Positions 1-7,582 of a stretch of DNA of 64,000 nucleotides are shown one piece after another. Source of the stretch: Sinohyriopsis cumingii (lineage: Eukaryota; Mollusca; Bivalvia; Unionida; Unionidae); contig CM068839.1 in assembly GCA_028554795.2 (NCBI GenBank), positions 85,271,540 through 85,335,539 of the forward strand, read 5' to 3'. The translations under genes were made by a program, and so were the position numbers. The first letter of the stretch is position 1. Every line of letters starts with the position of its first letter. The notes below the pieces were generated by a model that saw only the letters and a list, made by a program, of their open reading frames with translations, was not told where the DNA came from and did not search any database.

Positions 1-463
1 TTTCATACTTTTATCAAACACTACTTTAGATAACATACATTATTATACTATTTACAACTATACTAATGTTGATAAGCTTTTCAAATAGAGCACATACATT
101 CTTCTTATGAATATGTACACTCGTAAATATATCAAATCAAACAGATATGCAAATATTCAACAGTTTAAACTTTCAAGTCTATCAATATCTTAACAAAATT
201 TATTTTCAACAGCTTGCGTTTTAATCATGCAGTGGGTGGAACATGGTTCCTCCTTCAACAATATGATTATCAAGAAGAAAACAAACCCTACAAATTACAC
301 AAATCATAACCTTGTTGAGTGAAACCTCTTGTGTCACTCCAAGAGATTTCAATCAAATGAAGATTGGTCGAAAGTCTTGAGTATTTCTTCCTAATGCCAA
401 AAAAGAGCTGGGGCTCCAGACTGAGCTTTTGTGTTAAAATTTTGAGACAAGTGTATCCAGGTT

Positions 464-551
464 CAGTGGAACCCCGCTATAACGCGATAATTGGGGTCCA
501 CAAAAGTGGATCGCGTTAATATCGGGGTCACGTTAAGGCGGGGTTTTACAG
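464..551. repeat. 88-bp imperfect palindrome, possible pogo-like MITE or Polinton tip
   Basis: The left end CAGTGGAACCCCGCTATAAC is mirrored at the right end, whose reverse complement begins CTGTAAAACCCCGCCTTAAC. The centre is GTCCAC-AAAA-GTGGAT. CAG...CTG ends with an AACCTCG/AACCCCG-like block followed by TATAACG recall pogo/Tigger terminal repeats, and TA follows the right end. The left flank is TT, so no clean TA duplication is visible. Because it lies about 400 bp outside the integrase, it could instead be part of a Polinton terminus. Other copies: 8650-8737, 16842-16929, 25020-25107, 33193-33280, 41369-41456, 49551-49638, 57736-57823. Confidence 0.55.
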
Positions 552-924
552 TATTTTACTTTTCTGAGAGAACAACTCATTGGCAAATATACGTGTATTC
601 ATGTCTACGGTATATGATGAATAGGGTATCAACACCGTTTAACATCGTGCCGTCGTGGCATTCAGTTCATCTATAATGCATGTAATTCCATTGAAAAATT
701 GCACACAGATTTACAATATTCAATATTATTTCCCCTGATCATTGTATCTGAATTATCAACACCGTTTACTTGCCGTCTGATATCACTGTGCGAGCTGTAA
801 TTGTATAATGTTGTGGCAGTATTCGAGTAAACACCCAAAACAATTTACCGTAGACAGAAAAGATAATCATCGTTGTCATACACGCGATAACGTGATGCTG
901 ACCTGTCTTGAGTGTAATCGAAGT
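552..924. other. Non-coding stretch between palindrome and integrase
   Basis: No gene is visible. A diverged direct repeat with an offset of about 127 bp lies here: TATCAACACCGTTTA at 627 and again at 754, each followed within a few bases by TGCCGTC. The 14-bp palindrome AGGCGCTGGCGCCT at 927-940 closes the stretch beside the integrase stop. It may be the subterminal part of the old Polinton. The equivalent stretch follows the palindrome in every unit. Confidence 0.4.
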
Positions 925-946
925 AGAGGCGCTGGCGCCTTGGGTG

Positions 947-1897
947 CTAGTTAAGTGATCGGGGTGGTAATTGTGTGTCCTCGGGAATTACTTGTAATTG
1001 TTCACGTGTGAATCCACGTTGAGGAGCAGTCGAATCCAGCATGTAGATTGCTGGTCTACCAGTGGATCTAGTTATGTTAGATATCTTGTGTGCGGTAATA
1101 CTCCAGATAGGATCAGTCGCTCTTTTTTTACCACCTTCAAGTTCACCTGGTTCATATAAATATCTCACAGTGACACTACCCAGTATTGGCTGCGCTGAGA
1201 AACCACGTCGTTGTACAGGTACATGTTTTTTAGTGACCGCGATGGCAGGTTTCATGTTGGTTGTTCGAGTAATTTCATTATTTAGCGCAGCTATCACGCT
1301 TGGTAATCTTGCAACCCATTCACGAGATCTCTTATCCTGAATGAATTCCTTCGCGTATTGATATCCAAATAACCGCTCAGCAAGTGTTCGATTAAATCGC
1401 TCAACAATTGCCTGATCACGATGAATTGCACTATGTCCTCGCCTGATGGCGACATTATGTTGCTTCATCAACGACGATACTGCGCCTTGAAATTCTTTAC
1501 CAGGATCAACTTGTAGCAGCTGTGGCCATCGTAGAGGCTCTCGTTGATAAATTCGTTCAAGCGCAGAAGCAACCTCAGATGCTGTTTTAGTCGCTAACGG
1601 TTCCGCATCTTTGTATCTACTTGCAATATCAACTACAGTTAACGCGTACTTGTACGTTCGGCGACGAATGGTATCATGTGGCAGAAATAATATATCAGCC
1701 TGATGAACTTCATTTGGCACAACATCGAAATGTGCAAAGTGAATTTGTTTAGGCGGTGGTTGGTAAATTTGCCATATTGCCTGTTTGGATAACCAATTCT
1801 TAGCAGTATCACGTGTGACTTTTGCTGCGTTGGCAAGCTTGCCGATTGCTGCGCTACCTCTCCAGTATCCTCTTGGGGAATAATAAATCGACTCCAT
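947..1897 (-). CDS. Polinton-type retroviral-like integrase, copy 1 (316 aa)
   Basis: A DDE-family integrase of the type that inserts Polinton DNA into host chromosomes. Residues 1-50 are the conserved Polinton N-terminal region (IYYSPRGYWRG at 4-14, WLSKQAIWQIY at 35-45), which includes a small helix-turn-helix-like stretch. The catalytic rve core runs from about 55 to 220, with the motifs HQADILFL near 65-72, LQVDPGKEF near 128-136 and AIVERFNRTL near 163-172. The last two acidic residues (D131, E166) lie 34 residues apart, close to the family's D,D35E spacing. The C-terminal part from about 265 (DPIWSITAHKI, then GFTREQLQVI) resembles the SH3/chromo-like tail of Polinton and Ginger integrases. 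The length is typical. The ATG at 1897 directly precedes the conserved IYY block, so I keep this start. The gene ends about 400 bp from a possible element tip, where Polintons usually carry their integrase. It looks whole here. There is no reverse transcriptase or LTR nearby, which argues against a retrotransposon. Confidence 0.93.
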   Translation of the reverse strand: MESIYYSPRGYWRGSAAIGKLANAAKVTRDTAKNWLSKQAIWQIYQPPPKQIHFAHFDVVPNEVHQADILFLPHDTIRRRTYKYALTVVDIASRYKDAEPLATKTASEVASALERIYQREPLRWPQLLQVDPGKEFQGAVSSLMKQHNVAIRRGHSAIHRDQAIVERFNRTLAERLFGYQYAKEFIQDKRSREWVARLPSVIAALNNEITRTTNMKPAIAVTKKHVPVQRRGFSAQPILGSVTVRYLYEPGELEGGKKRATDPIWSITAHKISNITRSTGRPAIYMLDSTAPQRGFTREQLQVIPEDTQLPPRSLN

Positions 1898-1902
1898 TAT
1901 AA

Positions 1903-2255
1903 TTAATTACCAGTGCCTAATACAAGCTTAGATTTCATCGCAGATTTTATTAACCAGCTAGCTAACTTTTCTTTGAAAGATTTATCAGTGATGGCATTTA
2001 ACGCGTGAATTTCACATGCGCGAGATGCCTATCTTGTAGATCCTTACTTCGGTAAGCTACATCATGGACATGGCATGCTTTATCGATAGCAATTATCGGG
2101 TACTCACCTGGATTGGGTTGATTTAAGGCATCAAGCCTGATATCAAGTCGGGTTCCAGGACCACAGTAATTATGTCCTGGAAGATGTTTTTCTCCTGGGT
2201 ATTTAGCCCACGGAGTTCCTGGTAATTTTCCTAACTTGGCCGCGATATCACCTCT
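1903..2255 (-). pseudogene. Phospholipase A2-like remnant of a Polinton virion protein, copy 1
   Basis: The minus strand between the zinc-ribbon gene and the integrase shows the parvovirus-type phospholipase A2 signature. A calcium-loop-like motif NYCGPGT lies at about 2150-2174, followed some 30 residues later by the catalytic His-Asp motif HDVAYR at about 2049-2066. A run LPGTPWAKYPGEKHLPGHN leads into the loop, as in PLA2-like domains of Polintons, adintoviruses and parvovirus capsid N-termini. In those viruses the enzyme helps particles leave endosomes. Here it has no convincing start codon and is not one continuous frame, so it is broken (about one break). It sits collinearly between two other minus-strand Polinton genes, as expected for one transcription block. 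A separate host PLA2 is unlikely given the position. Confidence 0.75.
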
Positions 2256-2449
2256 TTTTTTTGTTTAATTGACTTTGATTTTGGCGCTGACTTTGGTTTC
2301 GGCGCTTTACCTGACGGAATAAATTTAAACTTTTTTGTGCCGCATCGTTCACACTTGCCTGTAAGCGCTTGTCGATTATTTTTTGTTGTAGTGGATGTTA
2401 TGTTTGCAGTTGGGGTACGTGCTCTACATTTCACACAATATAAATCCAT
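2231..2449 (-). CDS. Small zinc-ribbon protein (DUF5679-like), copy 1 (72 aa)
   Basis: A 72-residue protein with two CxxC pairs, Cys5/Cys8 and Cys33/Cys36, forming a likely zinc ribbon. A lysine- and proline-rich basic tail follows (APKPKSAPKSKSIKQKK, about 49-65). The opening MDLYCVKCRA and the second knuckle KCERCGTKK match the small DUF5679 type of protein found in large DNA viruses, some phages and Polinton-like elements. The basic tail suggests nucleic acid binding, but the function is not known. Its start codon is 20 bp from the divergent ATPase start. Its end slightly overlaps the phospholipase-like remnant in another frame, consistent with a compact viral gene block. The frame looks whole. 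Confidence 0.8.
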   Translation of the reverse strand: MDLYCVKCRARTPTANITSTTTKNNRQALTGKCERCGTKKFKFIPSGKAPKPKSAPKSKSIKQKKEVISRPS

Positions 2450-2469
2450 ATTATTTTATAATATATCCA
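2450..2469. promoter_or_regulatory. 20-bp AT-only-type spacer between divergent start codons
   Basis: Only 20 bp separate the zinc-ribbon ATG (2449, minus) from the ATPase ATG (2470, plus). The spacer is almost pure A/T (attattttataatatat plus three more bases), with TATA-like words on both strands. If both genes were ever transcribed from here, the leaders would be nearly absent or the promoters would lie inside the opposite gene. The same spacer occurs at 10636, 18828, 27006, 35179, 43355, 51537 and 59707. Promoter function is an inference. Confidence 0.3.
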
Positions 2470-3108
2470 ATGGAGATCACTGACTTTTCTGCTACAAAAC
2501 GACGAGAGCCAATCAAACATAACTCGGTGCTACCAAATTCAATTCGAATGATTATTATAGGCCCATCTGGAAGTGGTAAGACGCAGTTGTTACTTAATTT
2601 AATAATGAAGTGGATGAAGTGGAATAAGTTGTATTTGGTAGCTCCATCTGTGGATGATCAGCGATGCTACAGCGTGTTAAAAGATTTTAATGAGAATGCA
2701 AAATCGATAAGCTGCGACGATGATGTTGTTGAATTTATTACTAGTATCGATGAATCAACAAGTATGGATGATATTGATGGAAGTATTAATAATTTAGTCA
2801 TGTACGACGATGTGATGTTGGACAAACAATCAAATCCTGCCAGGATATTCTCACGCGGCAGACATAAAAATGTAGATGTGATTTATGTAACTCAACGATA
2901 TACACAAATCCCAAAAGTGATCAGGGACAACTGTAACATTCTTGCGCTGTTCAACAGCGTTGACACACACACGTTACGAAATAAACATCAGACTTGGTGT
3001 AGCGGCGATATGGACATAAATAAGTTTAAACATTTCTTTAGTCGTGCTCAGGCAAAACCACATGGGTTTGTAACGCTAAATTTACATGATCCTCGAACAC
3101 GGTATTGA
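2470..3108 (+). CDS. A32/FtsK-like genome-packaging ATPase, copy 1 (212 aa)
   Basis: A P-loop ATPase of the FtsK-HerA/A32 group, which pumps viral DNA into capsids and is one of the core Polinton and adintovirus genes. Walker A is GPSGSGKT at 31-38 and Walker B is LVMYDD at 109-114. A conserved VIYVTQR block at 137-143 supplies the glutamine typical of the group, and the tail FFSRAQAKPHGFVTLN precedes the end. I choose the ATG at 2470 (MEITDFSATKRR) rather than the in-frame ATG at 2395. The longer version would run through the divergent zinc-ribbon start, and its 25 extra residues are not conserved-looking. At 212 residues it is near the lower end of the usual size. No capsid gene remains in the unit for it to fill. 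The frame looks whole. Confidence 0.92.
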   Translation: MEITDFSATKRREPIKHNSVLPNSIRMIIIGPSGSGKTQLLLNLIMKWMKWNKLYLVAPSVDDQRCYSVLKDFNENAKSISCDDDVVEFITSIDESTSMDDIDGSINNLVMYDDVMLDKQSNPARIFSRGRHKNVDVIYVTQRYTQIPKVIRDNCNILALFNSVDTHTLRNKHQTWCSGDMDINKFKHFFSRAQAKPHGFVTLNLHDPRTRY

Positions 3109-3422
3109 GTCGGGTTAGATACAATTTTCAGCTAGAGAGCAGCAGAGGGGGCGACGACAACAGCACGCAGCAACAATGGCGACAATTATGTTTACAACGA
3201 AGCACCCTCGCGGTTTTATTTCGGCGTTTGGAAGTTGTAGGCGGCGCCCCTTCTGACGATGACAACAACAAAACGGCGACAACTGCGTTTACAATGAAGC
3301 GTCAACGCAGTTTTTTAAAGGGCTTATTTCGGCGTTTGGAGGCTTCTAAAAGTTGTGGGATGCTGCTTAAATTTCCAGGGTTTTTAAAGGACGAAATTAA
3401 TTTTTTCAAGGTTCACCTATGA
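3105..3422 (+). other. Small basic reading frame(s) after the ATPase
   Basis: Directly after the ATPase stop lies a stretch that is open for 105 codons in one frame but lacks an ATG near its start; the first ATG in that frame is at 3294 (MKRQRSFLKGLFRRLE, about 42 residues). A second short ATG frame at 3176-3256 gives 26 residues, FTTKHPRGFISAFGSCRRR being its core. Both peptides are arginine-rich. Their place behind the ATPase recalls the small basic core/pX-like proteins of adenoviruses and adintoviruses, but I cannot assign them. The stretch contains an internal duplication (about 3179-3243 against 3276-3345). Other copies: 11291-11608, 19483-19800, 27661-27978, 35834-36151, 44010-44327, 52192-52509, 60362-60679. 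Confidence 0.35.
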
Positions 3423-3652
3423 CCAATACTGAATGGAATTAAAGAACATTTTAGATTGCAAAACATGCATTTTCTAAATCTAAAGATGTTTCTCTTTCAA
3501 GACTCGCCATAACATCTAAGTCAGAAAAGACGATCGTGTACAAAACCACAAAATGTATCACATGAAACAAGTTTGATTATATTTCTATAAATTGGCACGT
3601 AAAGTCATTTCAATGTACAGAACACAATTTCTAACATTATTTTGCTGACCTG

Positions 3653-3683
3653 CATTATGTTGCCAAGTGGTAACAACATAATG
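3653..3683. repeat. 31-bp hairpin-forming palindrome
   Basis: CATTATGTTG is followed by its exact reverse complement CAACATAATG after an 11-bp loop that itself can pair CC with GG. The whole structure is unchanged in every unit (for example 11839-11869 and 20031-20061). It may be the core of an old palindromic element; no function is evident. Confidence 0.6.
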
Positions 3684-3725
3684 AATATAAATTAGTTTTG
3701 TTTCCTTTCAAACCTTTAAGTCGCG

Positions 3726-3727
<2 letters not shown>

Positions 3728-3767
<40 letters not shown>
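3728..3767. repeat. (TG)20 microsatellite, copy 1
   Basis: Pure TG dinucleotide run of 40 bases between tcgcgca and catctta. It accounts for nearly all length variation between units. Confidence 0.97.
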
Positions 3768-3768
<1 letters not shown>

Positions 3769-4548
3769 ATCTTATAGAAAGCAAACATTTCCTATTAAAG
3801 TATATATAAAAAACAATAAATGCAAATAATTACAATCTTATATGGAACGAAAAAAATAAAATCCCAAACTAGATTTTTCAAAGAACCTAATCTCCTTTAG
3901 ACGATCTGGTTAAAAATCCATCATTTTAAAAACATTTTCACAAGGGCTGATTTAAATTTTGACAAAAGACCTTCAAAATTATATACTGTTGTACAAACAA
4001 GGGCTGGATTTTATGTAAAATCAACATGTCTTCTTGTAATTCATTAAACCAGTTCCCAAGCCTGTATTGATACATGGGATCTTATCGTGTTTTAATATAT
4101 AATACAAGGGACAACAATTTCTCATTTCAGCTCTGAGATTCAACAATTTGGACTACAAATTTGGCTTAAAACGAATAGCAGTCCATTTTTAATCAAGGTT
4201 TCCTCCGATTATTCTCACCCTATTTCTCATATTTGGACATTTAGGTTGGGGTGTGGGGTCATTGCTAGTGCATATAGAACATTTGGAATATGCCGCCACC
4301 ATGCGTAACGACATATGGTACTCGCTTACCAGTAGGCCTAGCAAATTTAAACTTATATCTACGCATACCTGCATGAAATCGATAGAAAAGTGATTTATTT
4401 TCTCAAAAATGGCAATTATTATAAACGTTATATCTTTAATCCGCCGAGACTAGACGAAACTACGGCATAGATGAAACCTGACCCTGTACTCGCCATCTGC
4501 ATTACTAGTCACATGACTTCACAAATCTCAAACGTTTTCTTTATTTTG

Positions 4549-4740
4549 TTTTTGTGGGGTTTAACGCCATTTTTCAGCACACGATTGGCTATACATGGCG
4601 GCCAGTATTAATGGTGGAGGAAGAACCCGGGAAAACCCCGGAAAGAACCACCGACCCTCGAGAAGCTACTGGCAAGCTTCCTCACATACCCACATTGGAA
4701 ATCTCAAACGACGGCATTGGAAGTCCAAAAGTCACGTGAT
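4549..4740 (+). repeat. Dispersed molluscan-type repeat (SINE/MITE-like), copy 1
   Basis: The run GGGGTTTAACGCCATTTTTC, then ACATGGCGGCCAGTATTAAT, GGTGGAGGAAGAACCCGGGA, AAGAACCACCGACC and GGCAAGCTTCCTCACAT matches my memory of a highly repeated element of bivalve and other molluscan genomes. I do not recall its family name. It is more GC-rich than its surroundings. Short open frames across it (about 60-109 codons, the length varying with single bases between units) are chance. It is the main clue to the host group. Confidence 0.6.
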
Positions 4741-5504
4741 ATCAACAACAAACTCCTTTTTAATGTTGTTGTACAGAAATTCAATTATATTAAATTAAAA
4801 AAGTGAGATAATTTTTGTAAAAACCAGCAATCTGGCCAATCTGATTTATCAAGCAGAGAGAACATGTCAACGTGGTAGTCACGTGATGCAACACAACTCC
4901 AGAAGTTGTTCTTGGAATATATAAAAATAGAGAATTTTGTGTTCTTTCGGTTTTGCATTTTTATTACAACCAGCATATGACTTTCATTTAATTTTGTTTT
5001 CTTTCTCTACAACATTTGAAAATGTGGGCTGTTAGATTTGTGAAATCATGAGACTAGCGATGCAAATAGCAAGTATCAGGTGATATTTCATCAACGCTGT
5101 ATTTTTATCCTGTTTTTCTGCAGATTAAAGACAATGATTTTAATACTAATGATTTCTGAGAAATCGATTTCATGCATGTATCAATAGACCTAACAAAGTT
5201 TAAGTTTGCTCGGCCATTCGGTATGTGGCTGTGCTTTGCTACAACCATGTTGGCCTCTTGTGATGCTAGACTGGTTTTCCTACCTATATGTAATGAAAGA
5301 TATGGATATCGAGCTGATTTTAAACATACAAGTCTACTAGACGAATCTAATCCACTCAGCATTTGGATTCACTCAGCATATATGTTTATTGCAAGCACCC
5401 AAATGATCCATACTGCACCCTCCGAATATTCTGGTTAGAACTTGATAAATTAAACACGATCAGTTTAGTTACGGCTCAGTCACATGATTGTTTTGGGCAT
5501 CAAT
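4741..5504. other. Non-coding stretch with the highest variation between units
   Basis: No gene is seen. Two CACGTGAT words (4733 and 4880) are each followed by a short hairpin with CAAC/GTTG arms (4743-4771 and 4893-4909). After the second, TATATAAAAA lies at 4918-4927. This could be an old promoter or simply AT-rich DNA. Differences between units cluster at 4920-5300 and split them into blocks (copies 3-6 against 1, 2, 7 and 8). Confidence 0.45.
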
Positions 5505-5627
5505 TGGTGGCGGAAAATTACCGAGTTTTCCGGACTTTTATCAATATTTGCAAAATTCAAGGACTTTTCACGGTCGGGATTTTTTTTATATTTCTCTCCA
5601 CTTTTTCCTGACAGCGTGGGAACCCTG
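5505..5627 (-). mobile_element. hAT-like terminus fragment
   Basis: On the minus strand the segment begins CAGGGTTCCCACGCTGTCAG and continues with AAAAGTCCTTGAATTTTGCA, a pattern I associate with non-autonomous hAT elements of fish and molluscs (CAGGGTTCCCAC end, then CTTGAA-rich DNA). AATTAACA follows the tip on the plus strand; a similar AATTAAAC occurs at 5448-5455, but no matching CAGGG end lies there, so the other terminus seems lost. Tips in the other units: 13819, 21997, 30170, 38346, 46528, 54714, 62884. Confidence 0.45.
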
Positions 5628-6446
5628 AATTAACAGATAGGTATAATACATCATAATTAATTAATCTTGGGAAAATCCACAAATAATCAATTACAGTAGT
5701 ATGACTTTTCCACAAGGGCCCATACTCGCTTAGAAGTAGAGTCCAACTGCAAACATTGCAACATAGATCTGCTATCGCATAATGAGATCAAGGTCTTTGA
5801 GAATAGATACGGTAATAGACAACAAGGTATCTAAACAAAATTTTTCCATCAAAGAATACACCAAACCATTCTTATTCTATGAGGTAATACTACTGAATCT
5901 GTCTGAAAATAAAGTAATATACATAAGATTCATTGACCATGTTTTGTGGTTATCAAAACCTCAGTGATTTATAATGTAACATCATAATAAAATTATATAA
6001 AGAAAAACATGCCACAAAAACAAGATAAAATGTGGAAGTGTTATATTAAAAAAATCATAACATAATTAAAGAGAACAAAGATATATACCATAAATACATC
6101 TTAAGTAGCTTACAAAAGAAATTTTTGGAAGCTTGTCTTCCTGTAAGCCAAAGGATGCAAAATAAAGTGGGAGATGATATCAAATTAGTTCCACAAAATG
6201 TAAGTGTAGTAAACATTAATGAAACGTTATCTGTTAAAAATGCACTTTCTCGAAAGAACTATGGACCTTTTTAAATTCTGAGATACCCTGCTTTACTCAC
6301 CCCATAAATAACACATCATACTTTAATTAACTAAAGTTTCTGGAACTAAGCTTTTAAAAGGTAAGTTGAAAAACTGGATTATTTATTTTCCGTATTTAAC
6401 TTGGAAACCAGTTAGTGATAATCTATATGCTGTGGGGTTTGACTTA
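5628..6446. other. AT-rich non-coding stretch
   Basis: Nothing recognisable is seen. Open frames of 61 codons at 5782-5967 and 6366-6551 recur in every unit only because the units are copies. An A run near 6050 is one base shorter in copies 7 and 8. Confidence 0.6.
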
Positions 6447-6552
6447 GGTTTATATGAAATTGTCACAGCATCCATCCCAATCACTGCAAGATTTGTAAAG
6501 GTTTATATGAAATTGTCACATCATCCATACCATTCACTGCAAGATTTGTAAA
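6447..6552. repeat. 53-bp tandem dimer
   Basis: GGTTTATATGAAATTGTCAC starts at 6447 and again at 6500, and both units end in CACTGCAAGATTTGTAAA. The two halves differ at a few bases. Other copies: 14639-14744, 22817-22922, 30990-31095, 39166-39271, 47348-47453, 55533-55638, 63703-63808. Confidence 0.85.
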
Positions 6553-6835
6553 AATAAGAAGACTACAAATGAAGCAATTTCTGAAAACTCAATTTAAATT
6601 TTGTGATATGTTTATCTTTGCTTAAGACAGACACATACTGGTATTATCACAAATTAGACTGGCTTTTGTTATGACTCAGAAAGGCTTTGATAATCTAAAG
6701 TTGCTGTTGTTAAAGGAACAGTCATACAAAGTTTGATTAACACTAATTCAATTTTTATAGAGAGATGAAACTGAAGGTATTTAAAGTCAGACAAGAGCTT
6801 GGGAAACTATCCGGAACTTGTTTCTTAATCAGAGA

Positions 6836-7135
6836 TTGTCCCTACAAACATTCTTGCTCAATCTGATCAAAACTGGCTTTGACATTTTAAATTTGTTCAA
6901 AAACGGTTTTGCATCTGGTTGCCATGGAAGCCACTCCAGGCATTAATGTCACACAGTATATCCTAAGAAACATTCCTGCAAGGTTTGATCGAAATATATT
7001 CTGCAAACGTCAAAAACATGTTTTACACAAGGTTGTGACATAAACTACTCCAATGCAAGGGAAGCCACTTTGACATAATTTGGGCAGAGCATATCCTAAA
7101 CATTTATATGAAGTTTAATGAAAATCAGTGGTGCA
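6836..7135. repeat. Three diverged copies of a 120-130 bp repeat
   Basis: Related segments start near 6839 (CCCTACAAACATTCTTGCTC, then CTGATCAAAACTGG), 6959 (TATCCTAAGAAACATTCCTG, then TTTGATCGAAATA) and 7091 (ATATCCTAAACATTTATATG, then GTTTAATGAAAATCAG). GGAAGCCACT precedes the second and third. The pattern resembles a dispersed repeat common in bivalves, in which 'cctaa.aacattcctgcaaagtttgat.aaaatt' recurs. Also at 15028-15327, 23206-23505, 31379-31678, 39555-39854, 47737-48036 and 55922-56221; copy 8 ends before it. Confidence 0.5.
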
Positions 7136-7582
7136 CAATTTTATCTTAGAAGTCTAAATTAGAAAGCAGTAATGGGCTGATAATAGAAGCAGGACCAAGA
7201 AGTAAAATAAAATGACAGCCTTTTAATATACAGTGTACACTGGTATAGTCATGCAGAATCCACCTTACATAGGTTCTGTCCACCTAAAAATGAGTCCATG
7301 AAGCACCATATTTTGAATGCACATTGTATTTATATATGTACACCTAAGAAAAGAAAAGAAACTCAAACCGTGCACAACCTTTGGTCCTGTGATCAAGAAA
7401 TATATATATTCATTCACTCCAAAAAAGGGAAACATTTCAAAGGCTTTAGAATTATAAGGCAAAACAAAACTGTACTTACAACTTCACTAATATAGTGTAC
7501 AGTTATTTATTCTTTAACACGTATTTTAATGATATTAACAAGATATCTTTACTTAAGTCATGCAACACTAATAAAAGACCTT
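7136..7582. other. AT-rich non-coding stretch
   Basis: No gene or repeat is recognised. Overlapping 65-codon open frames on both strands (7265-7495) have no recognisable content. Confidence 0.6.

Larger units (their letters stand above)
925..3422. mobile_element. Polinton/Maverick fossil fragment, copy 1
   Basis: A 2.5-kb piece of a Polinton (Maverick, adintovirus-like) element. Parts in order along the plus strand: integrase (minus), phospholipase A2-like remnant (minus), zinc-ribbon protein (minus), packaging ATPase (plus), small basic reading frame (plus). Integrase plus A32-type ATPase on one short stretch is diagnostic of the family. DNA polymerase B, protease, and major and minor capsid genes are absent, and I see no long terminal repeats, so this is a cut-down relic, normal members being about 15-20 kb. 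The integrase and ATPase frames look whole and the phospholipase part is broken (about one break). The insertion and its truncation predate the array, because all units share them; the copying is recent, judging by the near identity of the units. The limits are approximate: the left edge is set at a small palindrome beside the integrase end, and the right edge at the end of the small frame. An edge further left, near 464, is possible. Confidence 0.85.
3423..4548. other. AT-rich non-coding stretch
   Basis: No coding signal is seen on either strand; the only open frames are about 60 codons and without recognisable content. It contains a short perfect palindrome at 3653-3683 and the (TG)n tract. 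No tRNA or rRNA is visible. Confidence 0.6.

Noticed and set aside
491-676. 61-codon open frame present in all units
   Set aside because: It runs through the 88-bp palindrome, has no ATG in the first position and no protein-like content. Recurrence in every unit only reflects copying.
1062-1340. 92-codon plus-strand open frame, repeated in most units
   Set aside because: It lies antisense inside the integrase and has no recognisable content, so it is a shadow of that gene.
947-1897. LTR retrotransposon or retrovirus, because the integrase is of the rve family
   Set aside because: No reverse transcriptase, gag or LTR pair is seen, and the N-terminal block and the neighbouring A32 ATPase fit Polintons instead.
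2395-2469. Upstream ATG giving a 237-residue ATPase
   Set aside because: The extra 25 residues overlap the start of the divergent zinc-ribbon gene and look like translated non-coding DNA (LQLGYVLYISHNINPYYF).
4189-4374. Minus-strand 61-codon frame with several cysteines
   Set aside because: Spacing of the cysteines matches no finger I know, and there are no related frames or start context; chance is the simpler reading.
6447-6552. CRISPR-like direct repeats
   Set aside because: Only two units without spacers, in a eukaryotic repeat context.
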